Below are positions 54,207-62,824 of a stretch of 64,000 nucleotides of DNA, one piece after another. The notes under the pieces are model-generated. The model was given only the letters and a program-made list of their open reading frames with translations. It did not search any database and had not been told where the DNA came from. Position 1 is the first letter of the stretch; every line of letters begins with the position of its first letter. The stretch is from an uncultured Alphaproteobacteria bacterium (GTDB lineage Bacteria; Pseudomonadota; Alphaproteobacteria; Rhodobacterales; Rhodobacteraceae): positions 124,001 through 188,000 of the forward strand of contig CACHMT010000001.1 of the NCBI GenBank assembly GCA_902581005.1. The letters are read 5' to 3'. Both the position numbers and the translations under genes were made by a program.

Positions 54207-55358
54207 ATGGAATATCTCACTATTGACGATCTTAAGAACGAAGCAAGAAAAAAAGTTCCTAAAGCATTTCACGAATATGTTCTGTCAGGTTCTTGGACGG
54301 AGTCTACTTTAAGAGACAACAGTAACGATTTTAAAAAAATTTCCTTTAGACAGAGAGTTGCTGTCGATATTTCTAATAGAAGTACTAGAAAGAGCTTATT
54401 AGGCACAGACTACAAGATGCCAGTTGCTTTAGCTCCGGTAGGTTTGCTCGGCATGCAAAAAGCAAACGGTGAGATATTGGCAGCACAAGCAGCGGAGAGT
54501 TTCGGAGTTCCTTTTACACTTTCTACCATGTCGATTTGTTCAATAGAAGAAGTTGCGAGAAATACTTCAAAACCATTTTGGTTTCAGCTCTATGTCATGA
54601 GAGATCACGATTTTGCCAAACGATTGGTTGAAAGGGCAAAAGCAGCAGAATGCTCTGCATTGGTGCTTACTTTGGACTTACAAATACTAGGCCAAAGGCA
54701 CGCCGATATAAGGAATGGTTTATCAGTACCTATCAAGATAAAAATGTCTAATGTTTTTGACTTGATATCAAAACCAAATTGGTGTTTTGAAATGGTAAGA
54801 TCAAAAAATCGAACCTTCGGAAATATTATGGGTCATGTAAAAGATATCAAAAACCTAACCTCTCTAACTAAATGGGTACAAAGCCAATTTGACCCAAAGC
54901 TTAACTGGGATGATGTCAGGAGAATAAAAGACTGGTGGGGAGGCAAGCTAATTATTAAGGGAATCATGGACCCAGATGATGCTAAAATGGCACAGAAATG
55001 CGGTGCGGATGCTTTGGTCGTTTCTAATCATGGTGGAAGGCAACTAGATGGAGTTAATAGTTCGATTTCTACGCTTCCGCAAATTAAGAAAGCTGTTTCA
55101 GATATAGATGTATTATTTGATGGTGGTATTTCTTCCGGACAGGATATTCTCAAAGCTATAGCCTTAGGAGCTGTAGGCGTAATGATTGGTAGATCTTTTG
55201 TATATGGTCTTTCAGCAAAAGGAAAGAAGGGAGTTATAAACGCTTTAGAAATTCTCAACAAGGAACTTGATATGACAATGGCGCTGTGCGGAAGACGAGA
55301 CATTAAAGACGTTGGTAGAGATATTATTAAAGATTGTCCTTTTTTTGAGAAAAACTAA
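54207..55358 (+). CDS. FMN-dependent alpha-hydroxy-acid oxidase/dehydrogenase (second copy)
   Basis: LldD-type flavoenzyme with a canonical active site: the catalytic SNHGGRQLDG His-Arg motif, FQLYVMRD, TLDLQILGQR and LIIKGIMDP lysine. DGGISSGQDILKAIALGAVGVMIGR is the standard FMN-phosphate loop. At 383 residues it has the length of bacterial L-lactate dehydrogenases. It ends the rightward run that includes SBP56, 12 bp after the CoA-binding gene, and overlaps recF by 4 bp at the stops. It could make H2O2 if oxygen is the acceptor, or feed quinone. The substrate is unproven. Confidence 0.93.
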   Translation: MEYLTIDDLKNEARKKVPKAFHEYVLSGSWTESTLRDNSNDFKKISFRQRVAVDISNRSTRKSLLGTDYKMPVALAPVGLLGMQKANGEILAAQAAESFGVPFTLSTMSICSIEEVARNTSKPFWFQLYVMRDHDFAKRLVERAKAAECSALVLTLDLQILGQRHADIRNGLSVPIKIKMSNVFDLISKPNWCFEMVRSKNRTFGNIMGHVKDIKNLTSLTKWVQSQFDPKLNWDDVRRIKDWWGGKLIIKGIMDPDDAKMAQKCGADALVVSNHGGRQLDGVNSSISTLPQIKKAVSDIDVLFDGGISSGQDILKAIALGAVGVMIGRSFVYGLSAKGKKGVINALEILNKELDMTMALCGRRDIKDVGRDIIKDCPFFEKN

Positions 55359-56434
55359 GCGACAAATTTTTTTCTTTCGTCCAATTCCAAAAATTTTGTT
55401 TTCTTGCTTAAGGAACTAAATATGCCCACCTCCGTTCCTGAAATAAAAAACTGGCTTTCCAAAGATAACAGTTCTGAAAATAAATTTTCTTTACGTACTT
55501 CATCCAAATGAGCTGTTATCTCATCCAAAAGCATTATGGGAGAGACTTTGTGCTGTTCTTTAATCAATTTTGCATTGGATAAAATAATGGAAATTATCGA
55601 AAGCTTTTGCTCACCTGTAGAAGAGTATTTTGTATCTATTTCCTTTTCTAAATAAAACCCTTGTAGATCATCTGTATGGGGGCCAAAATTTGTTCTGCCA
55701 GTTACTAGGTCCTGCCCTCTTTGGTTCATTAAATTTTTCAAGAATACTTCTTCACTTTCGATAGGATCGTCTTTCAGATTAAGCTTTATCAACGGAAAAT
55801 AATTATTCTTTTCGATTAAAACTGTATTAAGCTTTTCAATAAAATCTCTTCTACGATTATCTATTTCAAATCCAAGTATGGCCATTTCCTTTTCGATAGC
55901 GAGATACCAAGAGCTGTCTGCTATACGATCTTTTAGTAACCTATTCCTATCTCTTAGAAGTTTTTCATATTGAGTACATCTTTTTGCATGGTTAATATCT
56001 AGGCTAAATACCATTCTATCTAAGAATTTTCTTCTGTCCTTTGAGGTTTCCATCCAGATCCTGTCCATTGGCGGTAAAAACCATAGGATTTTTAGACTCG
56101 AACTGAGATTATTCTGTGGCACTTTTTTTCCATCTATTCTCACAACTCTTCCATTTCCGTCACTAGAAGTCTCGATTTCAAAACGATTATTGTTTCTGTG
56201 AGCTAAAGCCTCAACTTTCCAGGAAATATTATTAGATAGATTTATCATATCATGAAAGCTAGACCTTCTTATCCCTTTACCTGGGTATAAGAGTGATATA
56301 GCTTCTAAAAGGTTTGTTTTTCCAACTCCGTTTTTCCCATAAATAACGGTCGGATTTGAATCAAAGGAGAGTTCTAAAATTTTATACGATCTGAAATTAC
56401 TTATTTTAAGTTTTTCTATTCCGGCAGCACTCAT
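55355..56434 (-). CDS. recF: DNA replication and repair protein RecF
   Basis: ABC-ATPase that helps load RecA at gaps with RecO and RecR. Walker A GKNGVGKT is at 33-40; the signature region STGEQKLSIISIIL and Walker B PIMLLDEITAHLD are typical. At 359 residues it is normal. It follows dnaN by 15 bp in the leftward dnaA-dnaN-recF order. gyrB, which often follows recF, is replaced here by the convergent hydroxy-acid oxidase gene. Confidence 0.95.
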   Translation of the reverse strand: MSAAGIEKLKISNFRSYKILELSFDSNPTVIYGKNGVGKTNLLEAISLLYPGKGIRRSSFHDMINLSNNISWKVEALAHRNNNRFEIETSSDGNGRVVRIDGKKVPQNNLSSSLKILWFLPPMDRIWMETSKDRRKFLDRMVFSLDINHAKRCTQYEKLLRDRNRLLKDRIADSSWYLAIEKEMAILGFEIDNRRRDFIEKLNTVLIEKNNYFPLIKLNLKDDPIESEEVFLKNLMNQRGQDLVTGRTNFGPHTDDLQGFYLEKEIDTKYSSTGEQKLSIISIILSNAKLIKEQHKVSPIMLLDEITAHLDEVRKENLFSELLSLESQFFISGTEVGIFSSLSKKTKFLELDERKKFVA

Positions 56435-56449
56435 TTTAATATAAATTGT

Positions 56450-57568
56450 TTATACACGCATAGGCATAACAACATAAACCGCAGTGTCGTCATTATTGTC
56501 CTTCATAAGTGCAGGATCACCAACGTCATTAAATAAGAAAATTGCTTCGCCGCTTTCGACCTGATTTGAAATTTCTTGTAGATATTTAGCATTAAATCCA
56601 ATTTCAATTTCTTCTCCCTCATAAGCAATAGGAATTTCCTCAATTGCTAATCCTGTCTCTGGAGCATTTACAGATAATATGAGCTTTTCTTTACTTAGAC
56701 TCAGTTTAACTGCCCGAGCACGCTCTGAAGAAATGGTTGCTACTCTATCTACTGACTTAGCAAATTCTGAGGCATCAATAACCAATTTTTTAATATTATT
56801 TTTTGGTATAACTCGATCGTAATCAGGAAATGATCCATCCACTACTTTAGATGTTAAAGATAAGGTCGAGTTTGAAAAACGTATTTTCGTTTCTGATACA
56901 GAAACATTTACTGTGTCTTCCGTCGTTTCATATATCATTCTCAATTCAGAAACTGTTTTTCGCGGCACAATCAATCCTGGCATTCCGCTAGCATTGTCAG
57001 GTAGTGGTGAGTCTATTTTTGCCAGTCTATGACCATCTGTGGCAACAGTACGTATAAGCTTAGTTTCTTGATCAATAAACTCATGGAAAAAAACACCGTT
57101 AAGATAAAATCTTGTTTCTTCCATGGACATTGCAAACTTTACTTTTTCGAATAGCCGCTTTAGCTCTTCAACCTTTATAGAGAATGAAAAGTCGTATTCT
57201 GACGATGCCATTAATGGAAAGTCATCAACGGAAATTGTTGTTAATGAAAAAGTGGAACGTCCAGCTTTAACATTTATTTTCTGATTCAAAGGATCAAGGT
57301 CTATTAAAACTCTCGAACCATCTGGAAGTTTTCTAAGAATCTCATAGAAGGTGTGCGCACCAACGGTGACAGCTCCCTCTTTTTCGACTACAGCTTTTAT
57401 GGAGTCCAATAATTCTATATCTAAATCGGTGGCTCTTAGGGTTAGACGGTCTTCTCTCGCTTCAATTAAAACATTCGATAGAATGGGAATAGTAGTTCTT
57501 CTTTCAACGATGGCTTGAGCTCGGCTCATTGACCTTAGCAAATCACTTCTTTCTACACTAATCTTCAT
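56450..57568 (-). CDS. dnaN: DNA polymerase III subunit beta (sliding clamp)
   Basis: Ring clamp giving processivity to DNA polymerase III. The 372-residue protein shows three similar clamp domains: MKISVERSDLLRSMSRAQAIVERRTTIPILSNVL begins domain I, ETRFYLNGVFFH opens domain II, and the C-terminus ends AVYVVMPMRV. DGSFPDYDRVIPK is the conserved domain II-III segment. It lies between dnaA (74-bp gap) and recF (15-bp gap). Confidence 0.97.
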   Translation of the reverse strand: MKISVERSDLLRSMSRAQAIVERRTTIPILSNVLIEAREDRLTLRATDLDIELLDSIKAVVEKEGAVTVGAHTFYEILRKLPDGSRVLIDLDPLNQKINVKAGRSTFSLTTISVDDFPLMASSEYDFSFSIKVEELKRLFEKVKFAMSMEETRFYLNGVFFHEFIDQETKLIRTVATDGHRLAKIDSPLPDNASGMPGLIVPRKTVSELRMIYETTEDTVNVSVSETKIRFSNSTLSLTSKVVDGSFPDYDRVIPKNNIKKLVIDASEFAKSVDRVATISSERARAVKLSLSKEKLILSVNAPETGLAIEEIPIAYEGEEIEIGFNAKYLQEISNQVESGEAIFLFNDVGDPALMKDNNDDTAVYVVMPMRV

Positions 57569-57642
57569 TTTCGCTTCATACCAAAAAATGTATTGGGTGA
57601 ATGATATCCTTTTTTAAAATAAAATAATAGCGAAAAAGCTTT

Positions 57643-59007
57643 TTATGCCTCAAGTGTTCTACGTAAGATTTCCACCTCGTCTGCAACCTGTACATCAACA
57701 AGTTTTAATTCTTCAATTTTCTTAACCGCGTGAATAACAGTGGTGTGATCTCTTCCACCGAATTTCCTTCCAATTTCTGGCAAAGATTTTGAAGTTAGAC
57801 TTTTAGATAAAAACATAGCTATTTGTCTAGGTCTAGCTACCACCCTTGCTCTTCTCGCAGATATCAAGTCTGTCATTCTAAGATTGTAGTGTTCAGCAAC
57901 TTTTCTGATTATCTCTTCAATAGTAACTTTTCTCTCTGAAGTTCTTAGAATATCTGATAGACATTCCTGAACTAAATCAATGGTTATTTCTTTTCCAACT
58001 AAAGATGCAAAAGCGAATAACCTTGTCAGAGCTCCCTCTAATACCCTAACATTTGAAGAAATTTTATGAGCTAAATACTCTAATATACCTTCATCAATCT
58101 TAACGTCTCTATTCAGTTCCATCTGTATTTCAGCTTTTGCCTGTAAAATTCCCAGGCGTAATTCATAGTCTGTAGGGTGCACGTCGACAACTAGACCCCA
58201 AGCAAGTCTAGATTTAATCCTTTCTTCCAAACCATCGATTTCACCAGGAGCTCTATCAGCTGATATGACTATTTGTTTTCCTTGCTCTATGAGAGCATTA
58301 AAGGTATGAAAAAATTCATCTTGAGTTGAATCTTTCCCTGCTATGAACTGAACATCATCTACCATCAAAACATCCACAGACCTAAATAACTTCTTGAACG
58401 CATGCATATCCTTAAATCTTAAAGCTTGGACAAACCTATACATAAACTGTTCGGCTGAGAGGTATAGTATTCGTGCTTTTTTATTTTTTTCTTTGGTAGA
58501 CCAAGCAATAGAGTGCATTAGATGCGTTTTTCCTAGACCCACTCCTCCATACAAAAATAATGGATTGAAAGTTACCTTTCCCCCCTCTGAAACTCTTTTT
58601 GCAGCTGCATGTGCCAACTCATTTGGTTTTCCAACCACAAATTTATCGAAGGTAAACCTGGCATCAAGTGGTGAACTGGGTAGATCAAGCTGAGATTCTT
58701 GAGATTTTTGGTCGGTTCTTTTCAGTGCACTTTTCTCTGAAACATTTTTTTTGCCCGCTGTTTTATCTGACGATGCAATAAACTCAAGTCTATCTATCGT
58801 TAGTTTTTGATTCTTAAATCCTTGGATAATGTGATCTCCGTAGTTCCTATGAACCCAAGTACCAATAAATCTTGTTGGCACTTTAAACTTTGCAACAGAA
58901 CCGTTAACCTCCTTTAGCTCAATGGGTTGTATCCAGTTTGCGTGAGCACTTTCGCCTATATTACTCTTCACAAACTCTTTTACCTTTGACCACTCATCTT
59001 TGTTCAT
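57643..59007 (-). CDS. dnaA: Chromosomal replication initiator DnaA
   Basis: AAA+ initiator that opens oriC. Domain I is at residues 1-70 with WIQPIE; domain II is a short linker; Walker A GGVGLGKT is at 154-161, Walker B VLMVDDVQF near 215. Domain IV has the DNA-binding signature GRDHTTVIHA near 424. At 454 residues it is normal. The start codon shares a base with the stop of an upstream rhodanese gene (TAATG), so dnaA is probably translated from that gene's message. No cluster of DnaA boxes is visible on either side, so oriC is probably elsewhere, as in other alphaproteobacteria. Confidence 0.98.
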   Translation of the reverse strand: MNKDEWSKVKEFVKSNIGESAHANWIQPIELKEVNGSVAKFKVPTRFIGTWVHRNYGDHIIQGFKNQKLTIDRLEFIASSDKTAGKKNVSEKSALKRTDQKSQESQLDLPSSPLDARFTFDKFVVGKPNELAHAAAKRVSEGGKVTFNPLFLYGGVGLGKTHLMHSIAWSTKEKNKKARILYLSAEQFMYRFVQALRFKDMHAFKKLFRSVDVLMVDDVQFIAGKDSTQDEFFHTFNALIEQGKQIVISADRAPGEIDGLEERIKSRLAWGLVVDVHPTDYELRLGILQAKAEIQMELNRDVKIDEGILEYLAHKISSNVRVLEGALTRLFAFASLVGKEITIDLVQECLSDILRTSERKVTIEEIIRKVAEHYNLRMTDLISARRARVVARPRQIAMFLSKSLTSKSLPEIGRKFGGRDHTTVIHAVKKIEELKLVDVQVADEVEILRRTLEA

Positions 59008-59444
59008 TAAATAACTCTACTCCAGGGCAAGCCCAAGTTCTTCCATCCGGTTGGGTTTTGTGGATTGACTGAAGGCTGTTCAAATCCCTCGAATCCATCC
59101 TCAATGTTAAAACACATACCATTATAATTACCGGATTTAAACGATTCTTCCACAGTTAATGCAGCGAATTTTGATCTAATTCCAGATCTACATATAAAAA
59201 GATACTTTGCTCCGTCATGATGGCTTAAATTTTTGTTAAAATCGTTTAAAAAGCGCTTTCGTGACCCCGGTAAGATCGAGTTTCTCCATTCTATTTTAAA
59301 GGTATCTTTACCCATCTCTCTTAAGTCAGGTATTCCAACTTCCAGATGCTCTTTATTGGTTCTTACATCAATCAATACAGCGTTTTCATCTTCTTTTAGA
59401 AGGTCAAAAGCTTCTTTCGAATTTATATTTTCAACCAAATTCAA
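59007..59444 (-). CDS. Rhodanese-like protein coupled to dnaA
   Basis: 145-residue single-domain sulfurtransferase-like protein. The active Cys85 lies in CRSGIRS, and AVLIDVRTNKEHLEVGIPDL is the standard first part. A C-terminal tail with QNPTGWKNLGLPW extends the domain and resembles a group found across alphaproteobacteria. Its stop overlaps the dnaA start by one base, an unusual neighbour for dnaA. It is distinct from the rhodanese beside SBP56. The partner and function are unknown. Confidence 0.88.
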   Translation of the reverse strand: MNLVENINSKEAFDLLKEDENAVLIDVRTNKEHLEVGIPDLREMGKDTFKIEWRNSILPGSRKRFLNDFNKNLSHHDGAKYLFICRSGIRSKFAALTVEESFKSGNYNGMCFNIEDGFEGFEQPSVNPQNPTGWKNLGLPWSRVI

Positions 59445-59550
59445 ACCTGTTAGGGATCGTTTTTGTCAATCCATTTTTAAAAAAAGGTGTCTTAGTGATA
59501 CGGTAACCTTGTCATAGGTTTATAGCAACAAATTAAAAACCATGCTGGCG

Positions 59551-59823
59551 CTAGCTTGCTTTTTTTAAACCTTTTATTTTTGAGTTTAATCTTGATATTT
59601 TTCTACTTGCTGTATTCTTATGAAAAACACCTTTTGTAACGCCTCTCATGATTTCTGACTGCGCTGTCTTAAGAACTTCATTAGCAGTGGCTTGATCACC
59701 CTTAACTATAGCTTGCTCAACTTTCTTTACAAACGTTTTGATTCTGGTTTTTCTATTCTTATTTTCCGTGGTTTTTTTAACCGTTTGTCTTAGTCTTTTT
59801 TTAGCTGAAGCTTTATTTGGCAT
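59551..59823 (-). CDS. rpsT: 30S ribosomal protein S20
   Basis: Three-helix 16S rRNA-binding protein of the 30S body. The 90-residue product is rich in Lys and Ala, with the usual start [13 protein letters not shown] and the [20 protein letters not shown] ending. AAGGAGT (59834-59840) is a strong ribosome site. rpsT next to dnaA is a common alphaproteobacterial order. It has its own candidate promoter and lies 106 bp before the rhodanese-dnaA unit. Confidence 0.97.
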   Translation of the reverse strand: MPNKASAKKRLRQTVKKTTENKNRKTRIKTFVKKVEQAIVKGDQATANEVLKTAQSEIMRGVTKGVFHKNTASRKISRLNSKIKGLKKAS

Positions 59824-59846
59824 CTTTATTGTACTCCTTACGCAAT

Positions 59847-59875
59847 CAATTACACAATGCGGTTATAAATGTCAA
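59847..59875 (-). promoter_or_regulatory. Candidate sigma70 promoter of rpsT
   Basis: On the minus strand, a perfect TTGACA (59875-59870) is followed after 17 bp by TAATTG (59852-59847), a weak -10. The pair lies between the crotonase stop and the rpsT ribosome site, correctly oriented. A highly expressed ribosomal-protein gene is expected to have its own promoter here. Confidence 0.4.
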
Positions 59876-59886
59876 TAAGCGAACTG

Positions 59887-60663
59887 CTATTTGTCTTCGA
59901 ACTTGGGTGTTCTTTTTTCTATAAAAGCGGACATACCTTCTTTTTTGTCTTCAGTTGAAAAAAGAGCATTGAAGATTCGCCTTTCAAACAATATACCCTC
60001 TGACATTCCAATTTCGAATGAACGATTTATTGATTCCTTAATTCCCATGGTCGACAACATAGACTTTTCTGCGATTTTATAAGCAACAGCCTTAGCTTCC
60101 TTTAAAAGATCCTCAGCAGGAACAACTCTACTGACTAGACCAGACCTTTCAGCCTCTCCAGCATCCATATTTCTACCAGTTAGGTGCATCTCCATTGCTT
60201 TAGATTTTCCAACAAATTTCGATAGAAGTTGCGTTCCTCCAAAACCCGCCATAACACCTAAATTTATTTCGGGTTGTCCAAATTTTGCACTGTCTGCAGC
60301 TAAGATAAAGTCGCACCTCATTGCAAGCTCACATCCTCCTCCTAGCGCGTATCCAGCTACAGCAGCTATAATTGGTTTTCTAGTTGCTTGAATTCTATCT
60401 AAATCATTAGAAAAAAAGTTTTTGTAGAACATATCTACAAAAGACTTTGATATCATCTCCTTGATGTCCGCACCAGCAGCGAAAGCCTTTTCAGAACCAG
60501 TTAAAATAATTGTTCTAACAGAATCATTATTGTCTGCATCTGTTAGAGCGCTATTTAGTTCCTCCAACAGCTTACTGTTTAGAGCGTTCAATGCATTTGG
60601 CCTATTGAGTTTTATAATTAAAATAGGTTCTTCATGCTCTATGATGAGCGTCTCGTAAGCCAT
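59887..60663 (-). CDS. Enoyl-CoA hydratase
   Basis: Crotonase-fold hydratase of fatty-acid beta-oxidation. Both catalytic glutamates are present, in GGGCELAM and GQPEINLG, and the oxyanion segment AFAAGADIKEM is standard, as in short-chain EchA. The start is the ATG at 60663, with TTGGAGA 7 nt upstream and the family's N-terminus MAYETLIIEHEE; an upstream ATG at 60690 lacks such a site. That gives 258 residues, the family size. The mutM-crotonase-rpsT-dnaA order is conserved in related genomes. Confidence 0.93.
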   Translation of the reverse strand: MAYETLIIEHEEPILIIKLNRPNALNALNSKLLEELNSALTDADNNDSVRTIILTGSEKAFAAGADIKEMISKSFVDMFYKNFFSNDLDRIQATRKPIIAAVAGYALGGGCELAMRCDFILAADSAKFGQPEINLGVMAGFGGTQLLSKFVGKSKAMEMHLTGRNMDAGEAERSGLVSRVVPAEDLLKEAKAVAYKIAEKSMLSTMGIKESINRSFEIGMSEGILFERRIFNALFSTEDKKEGMSAFIEKRTPKFEDK

Positions 60664-60734
60664 TCGATTCTCCAAAAAATTAATCTGCACAAACTTTTAA
60701 TTTTCTTATCAAGATTTATCAAGAAAATAATGAA

Positions 60735-61568
60735 TTACTTCTGACAGGTTGCGCAATAAAATGTACTCCTCCCACTAATTATAATTTTCCCAACAGCGCC
60801 CCGACATTTACCCCGAAAACATGCTTGACCTTCTTTGCCATAAACCTGCAGTTTGTTTTGAAAATATCCTACCTCTCCACCAACCTGTCGGAAATCTTTT
60901 AAAGTAGTACCACCAAATTTTATCGCCTTATTAAGAACTTTCTTAATTGATGCGACTAGTCTTTCACATTCAATCAGAGACATTTTTTTGCCAATCCTAG
61001 TCGGTTTGATTCGACAATCCCACAAAGCCTCACTCACATATATGTTTCCCAAGCCAGCTACAACTTTCTGATCCATTAAAATATTTTTTAAAGATCTTGA
61101 AGAGTTTTTGATTTTGGACCACAGATGTTGTTTATCAAATTTTTTGGAAAGAGGTTCTATTCCTATATATTTGAACCTTTGATAATCTGCATAGTCACCT
61201 TCTATAATTTCAATAAAACCAAACCTTCGGGGATCATTATATATAAGCAGGAATTGATTATCGAATGATATTATCAGATGATCGTGTTTCTTTGGTTTAT
61301 ATTTGTTTTTACTTTCTCTACTTAAGTTTATCCTTCCTGACATCCCCAGATGTAGGACTATTGTTGTTTTATTACTTAGAAAAAAAAGAAGATATTTTGA
61401 TCGCCTACCAACTCCTAGAACTCGTTTTTTGAGGATCAATTTTTCAAAGTTCTCTTCGATAGGGAACCTTAGGTCTCGTCTAAATATTTTAGTTGAGATG
61501 ATGGCACTACCTAAAACTGTCTTTTCTATACCTAATTTAACTGTTTCTATTTCTGGAAGTTCTGGCAA
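60735..61568 (-). CDS. mutM: Formamidopyrimidine-DNA glycosylase
   Basis: Removes 8-oxoguanine and formamidopyrimidines and cuts the abasic site. The catalytic Pro2-Glu3 start (PELPEIETV) fixes the start codon as TTG at 61568, since proline must be residue 2. The H2TH domain and the zinc finger at the C-terminus are present, though the first cysteine pair is CX4C (CFRGKC) rather than CX2C, with CATC as the second pair. At 277 residues it is normal. It diverges from xseB. Confidence 0.95.
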   Translation of the reverse strand: MPELPEIETVKLGIEKTVLGSAIISTKIFRRDLRFPIEENFEKLILKKRVLGVGRRSKYLLFFLSNKTTIVLHLGMSGRINLSRESKNKYKPKKHDHLIISFDNQFLLIYNDPRRFGFIEIIEGDYADYQRFKYIGIEPLSKKFDKQHLWSKIKNSSRSLKNILMDQKVVAGLGNIYVSEALWDCRIKPTRIGKKMSLIECERLVASIKKVLNKAIKFGGTTLKDFRQVGGEVGYFQNKLQVYGKEGQACFRGKCRGAVGKIIISGRSTFYCATCQK

Positions 61569-61649
61569 AAATCTATTTATAAAAATGAACTAGCTATTGA
61601 TCTAAAAGACTATACTATAGATCAGTACAAAAATATCATTAGATTTATT

Positions 61650-61895
61650 ATGCTTACAGAAGAAGAGATAAAAGGCCTTAAATTTGAAGAGGGGCTGAAG
61701 AAATTAGAAGAGTTGGTTACTCATCTAGACGATGGCAATTTAAGCTTAGAAGAATCAATTTCTTATTACGAAATAGGGATTAAACTGAAAAGCCATTGCG
61801 AAAAACTTTTGAAGACAGCAGAATTGAAAATTTTAAAAGTATCTGACAAAGAGAAGTTTATAACGGAAGACTTAAGAGCAGACGATAATGAATAA
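61650..61895 (+). CDS. xseB: Exodeoxyribonuclease VII small subunit
   Basis: Helical small subunit that binds XseA in a nuclease degrading single-stranded DNA from both ends. At 81 residues it has the family core FEEGLKKLEELVTHLDDGNLSLEESISYYEIGIKL. It overlaps ispA by 8 bp, the classic xseB-ispA pair; dxs, the usual third partner, is not here. The divergent gap to mutM contains TGATCTA at 61598-61604 and TAGATCA at 61618-61624, an inverted repeat with a 13-bp spacer. Confidence 0.94.
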   Translation: MLTEEEIKGLKFEEGLKKLEELVTHLDDGNLSLEESISYYEIGIKLKSHCEKLLKTAELKILKVSDKEKFITEDLRADDNE

Positions 61896-62793
61896 ACCCT
61901 ATAGTGAGTTCGACGAGACTTACTTCAAAACAATGCTCGAAAATAATGCACTTTATTTTAATCAACATTTAAAAAAATTTTTAAAAACAAAGAATTTTGG
62001 AATATTAAAAAAACCAATTGAGTATTCGATTTTGGGGCAAGGAAAAAGATTAAGGCCGTTGCTGTGTATGGAAACGTCAAAGGTTTTCAATATTTCAAAT
62101 GAAGTGGCTATATTCTGTGCTATCGCAATTGAATGCATTCATACGTACTCTCTTGTGCATGATGATCTTCCATCTATGGACGATGATGATTTGAGAAGGG
62201 GTCAACTAACTATCCATAAGAAATGGAATGAGGCAACTGCCATTTTAGTTGGAGATGCACTACAAAGTTTGGGTTTTGAAGCACTGAGTGGACATAAATT
62301 TAAAGTTACCGATAAAGTAAAAAATAAATTGATTTTGAGTTTAGCCAAAAATTCTGGGGCTTCTGGTATGGTATTAGGTCAAGCATTAGATATAGACGCC
62401 GAGACTTCCCAAAAGGAGCTTAAAATAAATGAGATTTCGAAAATACAAGAATATAAAACTGGGAAGTTGATATCCTGGTCCTGCGAAGTTGGACCGATTA
62501 TAGCGGAAGAAAACACTGAGCCCTTCTCCTTATACGCCGCTAAAATAGGTTTAGCTTTTCAAATTATTGACGACATCTTGGATGTTACTAGTTCTTCCAA
62601 AACGTTAGGAAAAAATGTAGGTAAAGATATGGACAAAAATAAGGCCACTTTTGTTTCAAAACTAGGTCTTGATAATTCAAAAAAGAAAGCATTAGAGCTA
62701 GTATCTGAAGCTTGTGAAGCTATTTCAGGTTTTAAAGATCGATCAAGAAATCTTTGTCAAATCGCTAACTTTATTGTAAGTAGGCGATTTTAA
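61888..62793 (+). CDS. ispA: Farnesyl diphosphate synthase (polyprenyl synthetase)
   Basis: Condenses isopentenyl diphosphate with allylic diphosphates to farnesyl diphosphate for quinone and bactoprenol synthesis. The first Asp-rich motif DDLPSMDDDD is at 92-101, followed by RRGQLTIHK; the second is DDILD near 230. GQGKRLRPLL is present near 50. At 301 residues it is normal. The start codon is inside xseB (8-bp overlap). It is adjacent to convergent asd, with 31 bp between stops. Confidence 0.95.
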   Translation: MNKPYSEFDETYFKTMLENNALYFNQHLKKFLKTKNFGILKKPIEYSILGQGKRLRPLLCMETSKVFNISNEVAIFCAIAIECIHTYSLVHDDLPSMDDDDLRRGQLTIHKKWNEATAILVGDALQSLGFEALSGHKFKVTDKVKNKLILSLAKNSGASGMVLGQALDIDAETSQKELKINEISKIQEYKTGKLISWSCEVGPIIAEENTEPFSLYAAKIGLAFQIIDDILDVTSSSKTLGKNVGKDMDKNKATFVSKLGLDNSKKKALELVSEACEAISGFKDRSRNLCQIANFIVSRRF

Positions 62794-62824
62794 CTTTTGA
62801 CTGAAAAATTTAGAGAACCAATCA

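Noticed and set aside
57569-57642. Possible replication origin in the dnaA-dnaN gap
   Set aside because: The 74-bp gap has no TTATCCACA-like boxes and no AT-rich repeats beyond background, and the region upstream of dnaA also lacks a cluster.
59530-59550. GC-rich near-palindrome (GCTGGCGCTAGC) just after rpsT, as a terminator
   Set aside because: It has no loop and two mismatches, and the following U-run is short and offset; not convincing as an intrinsic terminator.
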